Assembly (NCBI RefSeq): GCF_001729485.1
Contig: NZ_CP017157.1
Location: forward strand, 1,488,001-1,552,000
Origin: Streptomyces lydicus
GTDB lineage: Bacteria > Actinomycetota > Actinomycetes > Streptomycetales > Streptomycetaceae
DNA length: 64,000 nucleotides
Direction: 5' to 3'
Under the pieces are notes generated by a model. It was given only the letters and a program-made list of their open reading frames with translations, ran no database searches and was not told the DNA's origin. The translations under genes and the position numbers were made by a program. Below are positions 35,456 to 45,057 of this stretch, piece after piece (position 1 is the stretch's first letter; each line of letters begins with the position of its first letter).

Positions 35456-36418
35456 TCATTCGGTGCCGAGCGCCTTCTGCAGCGCGGCGAGGTTGGCGCG
35501 CTGCACGCCGAAGTAGTCCTTGCCGCGCGAGGTGCCGGTGATCCCCTCCAGGGGGTCGAGCACGTCGGTCTTCAGGTGCAGGTCGCCGGCCAGGGTCCTG
35601 GCGGTGGCCGGGTTGGCGATCGTCTCGAAGAAGACCGTGGAGACGTGGTGCCCGGCGGCGAGGTCGTGCAGGTCCTTGATGCGGTGGGCGCTGGGCTCGG
35701 CCTCGGGGTCGAGGCCGCTGATGGCCTCCTCGGTCAGGCCGTAGCGCTCGGCGAGGTAGCCGAAGGCGGCGTGCGTGGTGAGGAAGGTGTCCGAGGAGCG
35801 CTTCCGCAGCCCGTCCCGGAACTCCTTGTCCAGGCCGTTCAGCTTCTTGACCAGGGTGTCGGTGTTCTTCCGGTACTCGGCCCGGTGGCCCGGGTCGGCC
35901 TGCGCGAGGGTCTTGCCGACGCCCCGGGCGACCTCGGCGTACCGCACCGGGTCGAGCCAGACGTGCGGGTCCTTGCCGCCCTCGGACTCCGAGTGAGAGT
36001 GGTTGTCGCCGGTGGTGTGGTGGTGCCCGTCGACCTCGGTGCCGTGCTTCTCCAGGGTGGTGAGGGCGGCCGCGTCGGCGACGTGCTTGACGCCGGACTG
36101 GGCGACCGCGTTGTCCACGGCGGGCTGCAGGCCCTTGAGGTAGACGACCGCGCCGGACTCCCCGAGCTGGGCGGTCTGCTTCGGCGTGAGCTCCAGGTCG
36201 TGCGGCTCGACGCCGGGCTTGGTGAGGTCGGTCACCTCGACGTGCTTCCCGCCGATCTGCTCGGCGAGGAATTCCATGGGATAGAAGGACGCTGTCACCC
36301 TCAGCTTGCCGTCCTCCGTGCGCCCGTTACTGGTGGGGGCGCAGGCGGAGAGGGCCACGAGGCCGAGCACCGCGGCTCCGGCGACGGCCGCGGTGGTGAG
36401 ATGACGGCGTATGTTCAT
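35456..36418 (-). CDS. znuA: Zinc ABC transporter substrate-binding lipoprotein ZnuA
   Basis: A 320-residue cluster 9 (metal-specific) binding lipoprotein. The signal peptide ends in lipobox LSAC with Cys26. A His-rich loop HHHTTGDNHSHSESEGG is the mark of zinc-specific members; other ligand regions are ASFYPMEFLAEQIGG, PGVEPHDLELTP and THAAFGYLAERYGL. The start is assigned to ATG 36418 because a complete promoter places the transcription start there; in-frame ATGs at 36427 and 36436 are alternatives. It is the first gene of znuACB. Confidence 0.94.
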   Translation of the reverse strand: MNIRRHLTTAAVAGAAVLGLVALSACAPTSNGRTEDGKLRVTASFYPMEFLAEQIGGKHVEVTDLTKPGVEPHDLELTPKQTAQLGESGAVVYLKGLQPAVDNAVAQSGVKHVADAAALTTLEKHGTEVDGHHHTTGDNHSHSESEGGKDPHVWLDPVRYAEVARGVGKTLAQADPGHRAEYRKNTDTLVKKLNGLDKEFRDGLRKRSSDTFLTTHAAFGYLAERYGLTEEAISGLDPEAEPSAHRIKDLHDLAAGHHVSTVFFETIANPATARTLAGDLHLKTDVLDPLEGITGTSRGKDYFGVQRANLAALQKALGTE

Positions 36419-36455
36419 GACACTCATTTTCAACAAACCTGGAAACGATTGTCAA
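36418..36455 (-). promoter_or_regulatory. znuA promoter with two Zur-box-like sites
   Basis: On the minus strand TTGACA (complement of 36450-36455), an 18-nt spacer and GAAAAT (complement of 36426-36431) are followed by 7 nt and the ATG. Two sites resemble the Zur consensus TGAAAATGATTTTCA, each matching 12 of 15: TGGAAACGATTGTCA at 36440-36454 and TGACACTCATTTTCA at 36418-36432. They are 22 bp apart centre to centre, and between them cover -35, -10 and start codon. Confidence 0.8.
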
Positions 36456-36502
36456 TAAACCTCGGGCCGGTGTGAGCGGGCCGACAGCGGCCCGGAATCG
36501 AT

Positions 36503-36533
36503 TTGGTCCGGGGGGCACGCCCGCCGGTACCCT
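36503..36533 (+). promoter_or_regulatory. Candidate glyS promoter
   Basis: TTGGTC at 36503-36508 and TACCCT at 36528-36533 are 19 nt apart. A leader of about 90 nt would follow. No T-box features were seen in it. Confidence 0.45.
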
Positions 36534-36627
36534 GAACTATTCGCTCATCCGCCTCTCGACCACCACCCCCCGTCGAGGTGTGAGGGCGCTGCCATCCATC
36601 GTTCGTCGTCGTAATGAAGAGAGCACC

Positions 36628-38010
<1,383 letters not shown>

Positions 38011-38097
38011 CGACGTCGCGTCCGAGCCGGCTGACACCGCGGCCGGGTCGCTGCTGAGGCAGTGACCACGCCGCTGACGCCACGGGCGGACAGCAGA

Positions 38098-38139
38098 GTG
38101 GTGCCGGGTCCCTTGGAGGGCCCGGCACCACTTGTTTTC
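38098..38139 (+). terminator. glyS terminator
   Basis: An 11-bp perfect stem (GTGGTGCCGGG 38098-38108, CCCGGCACCAC 38121-38131), extended by a further CCC/GGG pairing, is followed by TTGTTTTCC. It is one of the few hairpins here with a U-rich tail. Confidence 0.85.
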
Positions 38140-38140
38140 C

Positions 38141-38273
38141 GGGTAGGCCCGGAGCCGCTGCTTTTTCGGGTAGGCCCGGAGTCGCTGCTTTTTCGGGTGG
38201 GCCCGGCACGGCTGTTTCTCGGCAGGGGCCGGCGCCGCTGTTTCCTGGCAAGGCCCGGAGTCGCTGCTTTTTC
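38141..38273 (+). repeat. Five-copy 26-27 bp tandem array after the glyS terminator
   Basis: Units start at 38141, 38168, 38195, 38221 and 38247. Each has the form GGGTAGGCCCGGAG-(C/T)CGCTG-CTTTTTC with variants. The 3' arm and T-tract of the glyS terminator (38117-38140) look like a sixth, founding copy. The 435-nt gap from glyS to the VanZ-like gene holds this array, the terminator, and nothing else recognisable apart from the promoter region after 38390. Confidence 0.85.
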
Positions 38274-38445
38274 GGGAATACCCCCTCCGGCGCGGCGCGT
38301 TGTGGCCCCGAAGGGGGGCCGCGCCACCCCTACGGGTTCTGTTCGGCCGAGCCCTAGGTGCGCGGGGGTGATGGTCCAGGTGCCGCCCCCGACCGCCGCT
38401 TCGTCGAGAAAAAAGCCTCCTATGATCGGCTGATAGCTTCTCGTC

Positions 38446-38940
38446 ATGTTCTTCCCGATCGCTCTCCTTATCGGCGTTCTGGGCGGTGTTGCCCTTTGTG
38501 CGGTCACCACCCGACGCGGAAGTCCTCGGCAGATGTCGCAGCGGGTGGCCCTCGGGCTGCTGTGGTTCTGGGCAGCCTGCGTCGTCTACGCCACCTTCGG
38601 AACCCCCTCCGGCGGCGGCCAGGCTCTCAATCTGAAGCCACTGGACCTGACCAATGCGGCGGACATCAAGGACGCCGTGCTGAACGTGCTCCTGTTCGCC
38701 CCCGCCGGCGTCCTGCTGGCCCTGCTCCCGGTGCGCTGGTACCAGGCCACCCTCTTCGGATTCCTCGGCTCCCTCGCCATCGAGGTCACCCAGTACGTGA
38801 CCCGATCAGGACGCAGCGCCGACATCAACGACCTCACCAACAACACCCTCGGTGCACTGATCGGCTTCTCCTGCACCGCCGCAGTTCTCGCCCTCGCCAG
38901 ACGTGGCTCTCGCGTCCGTGGCGCCACAGTTGACTGCTGA
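38446..38940 (+). CDS. VanZ-family membrane protein
   Basis: A 164-residue membrane protein with about four hydrophobic helices (FPIALLIGVLGGVALCAV; LGLLWFWAACVVYATFG; AVLNVLLFAPAGVLLALLP; the C-terminal LGALIGFSCTAAVLALA). The conserved VanZ core is PLDLTNAADIKDAVLNVLLF and IEVTQYVTRSGRSADINDL. VanZ gives low-level teicoplanin resistance in enterococci; most homologues have no known role. No glycopeptide-resistance genes are nearby. No ribosome site precedes the ATG; TAGCTT lies 6 nt upstream, and TATGAT at 38421-38426 is another possible -10. Confidence 0.85.
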   Translation: MFFPIALLIGVLGGVALCAVTTRRGSPRQMSQRVALGLLWFWAACVVYATFGTPSGGGQALNLKPLDLTNAADIKDAVLNVLLFAPAGVLLALLPVRWYQATLFGFLGSLAIEVTQYVTRSGRSADINDLTNNTLGALIGFSCTAAVLALARRGSRVRGATVDC

Positions 38941-39180
38941 CTAGGCCCCGTTCTCCCGAAGCTGCCACGAAGGGACACGTAGCTCAGGGTGTCGATAGGA
39001 CCTCGGCCTCGGTGCGGGGGGCGGGGGGTCGGGAACCGTGCCGTCGGCGTGGAGGGCAACGAAGGCGGCGTGGGCTTGCTCGACCGCCTCGGGGGACGTC
39101 TCGCGCTCGGCGTGCTCGGCGAGCGCTCTGTTCGGCCGAGTCTCAGGTGCCCGAACCCGTACCGACGTCCCACCCCGCAC
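38941..39180 (-). CDS. Possible small hypothetical protein or gene remnant
   Basis: This 79-codon frame overlaps the end of the neighbouring membrane protein gene by 38 nt. Its middle part (AEHAERETSPEAVEQAHAAF) is compositionally plausible for a helix and its end (RSYRHPELRVPSWQLRENG) is not low-complexity. I do not recognise it and cannot exclude a chance frame. If it is not real, 38941-39142 is empty. Confidence 0.25.
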   Translation of the reverse strand: MRGGTSVRVRAPETRPNRALAEHAERETSPEAVEQAHAAFVALHADGTVPDPPPPAPRPRSYRHPELRVPSWQLRENGA

Positions 39181-39637
39181 CCTGGGTGGTCCGCGCCCGG
39201 TGTGTCGAGCGGGCCGCCAGCGTGGCGCACAGGGCCGCCAGGGGGAGTTCCGCCGCTACGGCCATGGCGACGGCGGTGGCGAACTCCGCGCCGGGGGCGG
39301 CGGTGGCGAGATCGATGCAGGCGTCGGCGAGCAGCAGGACCGCCGCGGCCGCCGCGGGGGCCCGGTGGCGCGGGTCGGCGCGCAGCAGACGGGTGCCGGC
39401 GGCGAGGAGGGCGGCCGCCTCCAGGGCGTCGAGGATGACCCAGGCCGCGGCCTCGGCGGGCGGCAGGGTGCCGGCGAGGTAGCCGAGCCAGGGCAGCAGG
39501 GCCAGGCCGGCGCCGGTGAGGACACGGGCCTGCCGGCGGCGGGCCGTGCCGAGGTGTACCGGCCCGCGGTGGGCCCCGCTGCTCTTCGTCGCGCAACGGC
39601 CGTTCCCGGCAGGGGAGTTGAAGGCGATCAGGGCCAT
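39143..39637 (-). CDS. Small integral membrane protein, unknown function
   Basis: A 164-residue protein with four predicted helices (VLTGAGLALLPWLGYLAG; AAAWVILDALEAAALLAAG; AAAAAVLLLADACIDLATA; ATAVAMAVAAELPLAALCAT) in the style of small four-helix SPW- or DoxX-like membrane proteins. The start at ATG 39637 gives MALIAFNSPAG; a GTG at 39709 would add 24 residues. Neither has a good ribosome site. It is divergent from the sensor kinase gene. No family was firmly recognised. Confidence 0.6.
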   Translation of the reverse strand: MALIAFNSPAGNGRCATKSSGAHRGPVHLGTARRRQARVLTGAGLALLPWLGYLAGTLPPAEAAAWVILDALEAAALLAAGTRLLRADPRHRAPAAAAAVLLLADACIDLATAAPGAEFATAVAMAVAAELPLAALCATLAARSTHRARTTQGAGWDVGTGSGT

Positions 39638-39800
39638 GGGGAGGTCTCTTCCGGTGTCACGAACCCGGCCGTCGGGCTCCTGATCAAGACTCCGGTTCAG
39701 GCCGGCCACGGTCAGTAACGTGACTGTCCGACTTGGGGTGGCACCAGCTACACCCCCGTTCCGGGCAGCAGCTTCATGGCTGCCGCTCCGTGCCCCCGCC

Positions 39801-39815
39801 TATCGTTCGATCATG
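39801..39815 (+). promoter_or_regulatory. Candidate leaderless promoter for the sensor kinase gene
   Basis: TATCGT at 39801-39806 lies 6 nt before ATG 39813, with no ribosome site in between. Confidence 0.4.
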
Positions 39816-41039
39816 ACCATTCCACCCCGGTTGCGGCGCACTCTCACCCTCCTGACCCGCGATGCGTCCTTCCTCGCCCTCGGGGCGCCGCTGCACCTCT
39901 TCACCGGGTTCCTGCTGTTCATGATCTTCGGACTCGTGTGGGAGATCATCGAGGGGCACGACGCCAGCGTGCCGGTGGTCCTCGGGTTCGCGCTGATACT
40001 GGCGGTGTTCTCCGCGCCGGCGCTGACCGCCGCCCAGCGCTGGCGCTTCCGGCGGCTGCTCGGGATCGACATACCCCGCTCGGGGTGGCAGCGCCCGCAG
40101 CGGCAGTACGGCTACCACTTCCTGGTCGGCATACTGCTCGGCGGGCTCGAAGTGCTGTGGCTGGCCCTGCTGTTGTCCGGCGTGGCCGCCGCCACGGTGT
40201 ACGTGTGGGTATGGGGGGTTCCCTGGGAGTGGCGGGCCGATCACCCCGGCTACAGCACCCAGGGGTTCTACGTCACCCTCGCCGGACTCGCCGCCCTCGC
40301 CGCGGCCCCCGCTCTCGCCACGGTCCTGGTGCGCCTGGAGACGCATGTCGGGCCCGGTCTGCTGGGGCCCGACCCGAGCGAGGACCTGGCGCGGCGAGTG
40401 GTCGACCTCACCGAGAGCCGCGACGGGATCGTGGACGCCGCGGACGCCGAACGGCGGCGCATCGAGCGGGACCTGCACGACGGGGCGCAGCAGCGGCTGG
40501 TGTCGCTGGCGCTGAACCTGGGGCTGGCCAGGGCCACGCTGACGGACCTGCCGCCCGAGGCGCGCGAGGTGATCGACGCGGCGCACCGCGAGGCGAAGGA
40601 CGCGATCGAGGAGTTGAACTCGCTGGTGCGCGGGCTGCATCCGGCCGTCCTGGACGAGCTGGGGCTCGACGCGGCGCTGTCGGGGCTGGCGGCCCGGGCG
40701 CCGCTGCCCGTACGGCTGCGGGTGGATCTGCCGCAGGATCCGTCGGAGCGGGTGGCGCCGTCCGTCGAGGCGGTGGCGTACTTCGTGGTCTCCGAGGCGC
40801 TGACGAACGTGGCCAAGCATGCGCCGGAGGCGACCCGGGCGGAGGTGACGGTCACCCGGCTGGGCGGGATACTACGGGTGGTGATCGCCGACGACGGGGT
40901 GGGCGGCGCCGATCCGTCCGGGGGAACCGGCCTTACGGGGCTCGCCCAGCGCGTGCGGTCCGTGGACGGGACATTCCGGATGAGCAGTCCCGTGGGGGAA
41001 CCGACCATGATGAGCGTGGAGCTGCCGTGCCCGAGGTGA
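39813..41039 (+). CDS. Two-component sensor histidine kinase (NarL-type partner)
   Basis: A 408-residue HPK7-like kinase. The N-terminal half has about four or five hydrophobic helices (e.g. LHLFTGFLLFMIFGLVWEII, LEVLWLALLLSGVAAATVYV). The HisKA_3 dimerisation motif is ERRRIERDLHDGAQQRL with the phospho-His, and the ATPase shows the N box SEALTNVAKHAPEA and GGTGLTGLAQRV. Its end overlaps the response regulator start by 13 nt. The signal is unknown; the membrane-embedded sensor suggests an envelope or membrane-perturbing cue. Confidence 0.93.
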   Translation: MTIPPRLRRTLTLLTRDASFLALGAPLHLFTGFLLFMIFGLVWEIIEGHDASVPVVLGFALILAVFSAPALTAAQRWRFRRLLGIDIPRSGWQRPQRQYGYHFLVGILLGGLEVLWLALLLSGVAAATVYVWVWGVPWEWRADHPGYSTQGFYVTLAGLAALAAAPALATVLVRLETHVGPGLLGPDPSEDLARRVVDLTESRDGIVDAADAERRRIERDLHDGAQQRLVSLALNLGLARATLTDLPPEAREVIDAAHREAKDAIEELNSLVRGLHPAVLDELGLDAALSGLAARAPLPVRLRVDLPQDPSERVAPSVEAVAYFVVSEALTNVAKHAPEATRAEVTVTRLGGILRVVIADDGVGGADPSGGTGLTGLAQRVRSVDGTFRMSSPVGEPTMMSVELPCPR

Positions 41040-41692
41040 GGCGTGCTGTGATCGCCGAGGATTCCGTGCTGCTGCGGATCGGGCTGGTCAAGGTGGTGGA
41101 GATGGCCGGCTTCGAGGTGGCGGCCGAGGCGGGGGACGCGCAGGGGTTGCTGGCCGCGGTCGAGGAGCACCGCCCCGACCTCGCGGTGGTGGACGTGCGG
41201 ATGCCGCCGGGCTTCACCGACGAGGGGGTGCGGGCCGCCCTGACGATCCGGCAGAGGTGGCCGTCGACCGCCGTATTGCTGCTCTCGCAGTACGTCGAGG
41301 AGCGCTACGCCGCCGATCTGCTCGCGACCAACACCAGCGGTGTCGGGTATCTGCTCAAGCAACGGGTCGCGGATGTCGAGGAGTTCATCGAGGCGCTGCG
41401 GAGGGTGGCGGGCGGTGGCACCGCGCTGGACCCGCAGGTCGTCGCGCAGCTGCTGGTGCGGCGGCCGAGTGACCCGCTGGAGCGGCTGACGGCCCGCGAG
41501 CGGGAGGTGCTCGCGCTGATGGCCGAGGGGCGTTCCAACGCGGGGATCGCCGCCGGGCTGGTGGTCAGCGAGAGCGCGGTCGCCAAGCACATCAACAACA
41601 TCCTGGCGAAGCTGGACCTGCCGAGGGCGGACGCCGATCACCGCCGGGTGCTGGCGGTGCTGCACTTCCTGGGCGTCGGCGACCAGCCGTAG
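41027..41692 (+). CDS. NarL/LuxR-family response regulator
   Basis: A 221-residue regulator: receiver domain with phospho-Asp in LAVVDVRMPP (about residue 51), conserved acidic pair IAEDS, and a C-terminal LuxR-type helix-turn-helix (LTAREREVLALMAEGRSNAG, then ESAVAKHINNILAKLDL). GTG 41027 overlaps the kinase gene, so the two form a cognate pair. The targets are unknown. Confidence 0.94.
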   Translation: MPEVRRAVIAEDSVLLRIGLVKVVEMAGFEVAAEAGDAQGLLAAVEEHRPDLAVVDVRMPPGFTDEGVRAALTIRQRWPSTAVLLLSQYVEERYAADLLATNTSGVGYLLKQRVADVEEFIEALRRVAGGGTALDPQVVAQLLVRRPSDPLERLTAREREVLALMAEGRSNAGIAAGLVVSESAVAKHINNILAKLDLPRADADHRRVLAVLHFLGVGDQP

Positions 41693-41877
41693 CGCGGGCT
41701 TCCGGGGCGCGAGGGAGCGGTGGTGCGGGGCGCGGTGGAGTGGTGGTGCGGGGCCGTAGTGCATTGGTCCGGTAACAAAGCCGGCCCAGGGCGCATCCAT
41801 CGGCCCTTCTCACGCGTCTCATGAGCGAGCGGCTTTCTCATATGGGCCGCACTGCAGGGGTATTTGGAGTATTCAAT

Positions 41878-42771
41878 TTGAAAACCGGCATTAAGGGCAT
41901 TCGTCGCGTCTCTGCGGTCGCCATCACCGCTGGAGCCGTCCTCACTGCCGGGGCGTTCGCCGCTCCGGCACAGGCCGCCACGCTCCCGACGCCCACGATC
42001 ACCGCCAAGGGCGGTTTCGTGATGAACAACGGCACGGGCAAGTCCCTGTTCACCAAGGCGGCGGACACCCGTCGCTCGACCGGCTCCACCACCAAGATCA
42101 TGACTGCCCGGGTGGTACTCGGGCAGTCGAATCTGAACCTCGACTCCAAGGTCACGGTCCAGAAGGCGTACAGCGACTACATCGTCAACAACAACTGGGC
42201 CTCCTCGGCCCGGCTGATCGTCGGCGACAAGGTCTCCGTCCGCCAGCTGCTGTACGGCCTGATGCTGCCGTCCGGCTGCGACGCCGCGTACGCGCTGGCC
42301 GACAAGTTCGGCTCCGGGTCCACCCGGGGCGCGCGGGTGAAGTCGTTCATCGGCAAGATGAACGCCACCGCCAAGAGCCTCGGCCTGACGAACACGCACT
42401 TCGACTCGTTCGACGGCATCGGGCACGGCTCGAACTACTCCACGCCGCGCGACCTGACCAAGCTCGCCAGCAACGCGATGAAGTACTCCACGTTCCGTAC
42501 GGTCGTGGGCACCAAGTCGACCAAGCAGAAGGTCACCACGAAGAGCGGCGGCTACCGCTACATGACGTGGGACAACACCAACACCCTGCTCGGCAGCTAC
42601 GCGGGCACCATCGGCGTGAAGACCGGCTCGGGTCCGGAGGCCAAGTACTGCCTGGTCTTCGCCGCCACCCGGAACGGCAAGACCGTCATCGGCGCGGTCC
42701 TCGCCGCGCCGTCGGTCGCCGACCGCACGGCCGACGCGAAGAAGCTGCTGGACTACGGCTTCAAGAAGTAA
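41878..42771 (+). CDS. Exported D-alanyl-D-alanine carboxypeptidase (S11 family)
   Basis: A 297-residue penicillin-binding-type carboxypeptidase acting on peptidoglycan stem peptides. The active-site motifs are STTKIMT (S70, K73), SGCDAA in place of the usual SxN, and VKTGSG. The signal peptide runs KTGIKGIRRVSAVAITAGAV with cleavage after APAQA near residue 33. TTG 41878 is favoured because GGAG at 41865-41868 is 9 nt upstream and it gives a normal signal peptide; ATGs at 41821 and 41842 would put an odd hydrophilic extension in front. There is no C-terminal membrane anchor, so it may be freely secreted. Confidence 0.88.
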   Translation: MKTGIKGIRRVSAVAITAGAVLTAGAFAAPAQAATLPTPTITAKGGFVMNNGTGKSLFTKAADTRRSTGSTTKIMTARVVLGQSNLNLDSKVTVQKAYSDYIVNNNWASSARLIVGDKVSVRQLLYGLMLPSGCDAAYALADKFGSGSTRGARVKSFIGKMNATAKSLGLTNTHFDSFDGIGHGSNYSTPRDLTKLASNAMKYSTFRTVVGTKSTKQKVTTKSGGYRYMTWDNTNTLLGSYAGTIGVKTGSGPEAKYCLVFAATRNGKTVIGAVLAAPSVADRTADAKKLLDYGFKK

Positions 42772-42788
42772 CCGGCAAACCCGGTGTG

Positions 42789-42824
42789 GGGCCCGCCCTC
42801 GGTCGTACGGCCAGGGGCGGGCCC
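42789..42824 (+). terminator. Terminator after the carboxypeptidase gene
   Basis: A 10-bp stem GGGCCCGCCC (42789-42798) and GGGCGGGCCC (42815-42824) with a 16-nt loop begins 17 nt after the stop. Confidence 0.75.
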
Positions 42825-42887
42825 TTCGTCGTTGCTGCCGCCGAAAATGCGTTGCCGCCCGGTGGCGTACGGGGGAGGCTGCGCGGC

Positions 42888-43166
42888 ATGACGCATCAGG
42901 GCACAAGCGACAGGGCGCAAGAGGTGACCGCACTGTTCTCCCAGGGGCGGTTGACGGCGATTCCACGGAAGGCGGCCCGGCGCGAGCAGTTGCTCGTCCA
43001 CCTCGCGGAGACGCTGTTCGAGCGGGACCGGGAGTACAGCGAGCGTGAGGTCAACGAGGCGCTGTTGACCGTGCACGAGGACTGTTCGGCGCTGCGGCGG
43101 TACCTGGTGGTGGCGGGTCTGCTGGCCCGCCCGAAGGACGGCAGCAGCTACCGGCGGGCCCGGTAG
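42888..43166 (+). CDS. DUF2087-domain protein
   Basis: A 92-residue protein. Its body matches DUF2087: RLTAIPRKAARREQLLVHLA, FERDREYSEREVNEALLTVH, DCSALRRYLVVAGLLARP. The domain resembles a small winged helix and is often fused to or near ArsR-type regulators, so DNA binding or post-transcriptional regulation is possible. GGGGGAGG ends 9 nt before ATG 42888. The function is unknown. Confidence 0.87.
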   Translation: MTHQGTSDRAQEVTALFSQGRLTAIPRKAARREQLLVHLAETLFERDREYSEREVNEALLTVHEDCSALRRYLVVAGLLARPKDGSSYRRAR

Positions 43167-43257
43167 CGCACACCAGGAGCGCCGGTGCCGCACGAGGAGG
43201 ACACCGCAGGCACGAAGCTGCCGAGGGCGGCACTCGCCCTGACGCCGGGAAGGCGCC

Positions 43258-43839
43258 TCAGTCGCGGAGGCCGCGCAGGACCAGGTTGCGGACCGCTTCG
43301 AAGTCGGCGGTGATCTCCGGGCGGGACCACTCCGCGGCGTAACACGGGTCATGGAAGCGGCCGGTGGCGTCGAAGACGGCGCGCGCGGTGGTGGCCGGCG
43401 AGGGCGTGTGGAAGGCGCCCTGGCTGACCCCGGCTTCGATGATCGCCGTGAGCTGCGACTCCAGATCGGTGACGTGCCGGTCGACCGCTCCGCCGCTTTC
43501 GCCGATCAAGGTCATGTAGGTGGCGAACAGTTCGGGATCGTCACCGGCCTTGTGCCGCTTGGCCTCGAACAGGGTGGTCAGCCAGCGGTCCAGCCGCTCC
43601 GGCGCCGGGCCGTCCTCCGTCACGATGGCCGACAGCTCCTGGCTCGTCCGGTCCAGCCAACGTGCCGTGACCGCCTCCCGCAGCGCCGCCTTCGTACGGA
43701 AGTGGCGGTAGACGCTGCCGTGGCTGACGCCCAGGGCGCGCGCCACATCCACGACCGTGGCCTTGGCGGGGCCGTAGCGGCGCAGCACCTCCTCGGTGGC
43801 TTCGAGGATGCGCTCGGGGGTCAACGTCTCGGGGGGCAT
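43258..43839 (-). CDS. TetR-family transcriptional repressor
   Basis: A 193-residue regulator with an N-terminal TetR helix-turn-helix (ILEATEEVLRRYGPAKATVV, VARALGVSHGSVYRHFRTKA) and a C-terminal ligand-binding helical domain (SALREAV through DFEAVRNLVLRGLRD). It is encoded 91 nt downstream of an aldo/keto reductase gene on the same strand. A 36-bp palindrome overlapping the reductase promoter is its most likely operator, giving autoregulation of the pair. The ligand is unknown. Confidence 0.93.
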   Translation of the reverse strand: MPPETLTPERILEATEEVLRRYGPAKATVVDVARALGVSHGSVYRHFRTKAALREAVTARWLDRTSQELSAIVTEDGPAPERLDRWLTTLFEAKRHKAGDDPELFATYMTLIGESGGAVDRHVTDLESQLTAIIEAGVSQGAFHTPSPATTARAVFDATGRFHDPCYAAEWSRPEITADFEAVRNLVLRGLRD

Positions 43840-43930
43840 GGGGCGGGCCGGCCTTTCGGAGGAGCGCGCGGGGCGGGGGTGGTGGTACCTACGGACGGTA
43901 CCTGGCCGTGCCCCTCGCCCGCCGCTGCGG

Positions 43931-44935
43931 TCAGCGCTCGCTGTCGAGGTGGGCCATCTGCTCGGACGGATAGCGCGCGCCGGCGGCGGCATCGGCCGGG
44001 ACCGCCCGCTCGATCGCGGCCAGGTCCTCCGCGTCCAGCGTGACGTCCAGGGCGCCGAGCGCCTCGGACAGCCGGTCGCGGCGGCGGGCGCCGACCAGCG
44101 GGACGATGTCCTCACCCCGCGAGAGCACCCAGGCGATGGCGATCTGGGCGACCGAGACGCCCTTCTGCTCGGCGATCTTGCGCAGCGCGTCCACCAGGTC
44201 GAGGTTGTGTGCCAGGTTCTCGCCCTGGAAGCGCGGGCTCATACCGCGGAAGTCGTTCGCGGCGAGCTTGCGGTCGCGGCTGAAGTGGCCGCTGATCAGG
44301 CCCCGGGACAGCACGCCGTACGCGGTGATGCCGATGCCCAGTTCGCGGGCGGTCGGCAGGATCGCGTCCTCGATGCCACGGGAGAGGAGGGAGTACTCGA
44401 TCTGGAGGTCGGAGATCGGGGCGACGGCCGCGGCGCGCCGCAAGGTCTCCGCGCCGACCTCGGAGAGGCCGATGTGCCGCACATGGCCGGCCTCGACCAG
44501 CTCGGCGATGGCGCCGACGGTCTCCTCGACCGGGACGTCCGGGTCGAGCCGGGCGATGCGGTAGATGTCGATGTGGTCCGTGCCCAGGCGCTGGAGGGAG
44601 TAGGCGGCGAAGTTCTTCACCGCGGCGGGTCGGCCGTCGTAGCCGGTGAAGCCGCCCTCGACGGTGCGCAGGGCGCCGAACTTGACGCTGACCAGAGCGG
44701 ACTCGCGGGCCGCCGCGGGGGCGGTGCGCAGGGCCTCGTTGAGGAGGAGTTCGTTGTGGCCCATGCCGTAGAAGTCGCCGGTGTCGAGCAGGGTGACGCC
44801 GGCGTCGAGGGCGGCGTGGACGGTGGCGAGGGACTCGGCGCGGTCGCTGTCGCCGTAGAGAGCGGACATACCCATGCAGCCGAGGCCGAGGGCGGAAGTC
44901 TGCGGGCCGGTGGTGCCCAGGGTGCGGGTCTGCAC
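43931..44935 (-). CDS. Aldo/keto reductase with Ala at the catalytic His position
   Basis: A 334-residue NADPH-dependent oxidoreductase barrel. The family residues D51 (LLDTGDFYG), Y56 and K85 (LVSVKFG) are present. The fourth tetrad position, normally His in YYQHRVDP-like sequences, is Ala128 in IYRIARLDPDVP. The cofactor-binding C-terminal region (AIAWVLSRGEDIVPLVGARR) is intact. GTG 44935 follows AGGAG at 6 nt; a longer frame to 45055 would add an unlikely tail. The gene is first of an AKR-tetR pair behind a strong palindromic control site. Reduction of reactive carbonyls or a xenobiotic is likely, the substrate unknown. Confidence 0.9.
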   Translation of the reverse strand: MQTRTLGTTGPQTSALGLGCMGMSALYGDSDRAESLATVHAALDAGVTLLDTGDFYGMGHNELLLNEALRTAPAAARESALVSVKFGALRTVEGGFTGYDGRPAAVKNFAAYSLQRLGTDHIDIYRIARLDPDVPVEETVGAIAELVEAGHVRHIGLSEVGAETLRRAAAVAPISDLQIEYSLLSRGIEDAILPTARELGIGITAYGVLSRGLISGHFSRDRKLAANDFRGMSPRFQGENLAHNLDLVDALRKIAEQKGVSVAQIAIAWVLSRGEDIVPLVGARRRDRLSEALGALDVTLDAEDLAAIERAVPADAAAGARYPSEQMAHLDSER

Positions 44936-45057
44936 TGCGTGCTCCTGAAGGAAAGAGGGGGCGTCGGAGGGGGCTCCGGCGGGCGCCGGAGGGGCCCGCG
45001 CGGCGTTGGCGGCGCCGGCGGTCAACGGGAGAAACCGTCGGGATCCTCCGTGCATTC

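Noticed and set aside
36534..36627. T-box riboswitch in the glyS leader
   Set aside because: No T-box core sequence or specifier loop was visible, and the leader is too short.
38141..38273. CRISPR array
   Set aside because: The units are contiguous without spacers and no cas genes are present; it is a tandem repeat.
38141..38433. Repeat-containing open frames on either strand across the array
   Set aside because: A 27-bp period keeps several frames open by chance; there is no start signal and no recognisable protein.
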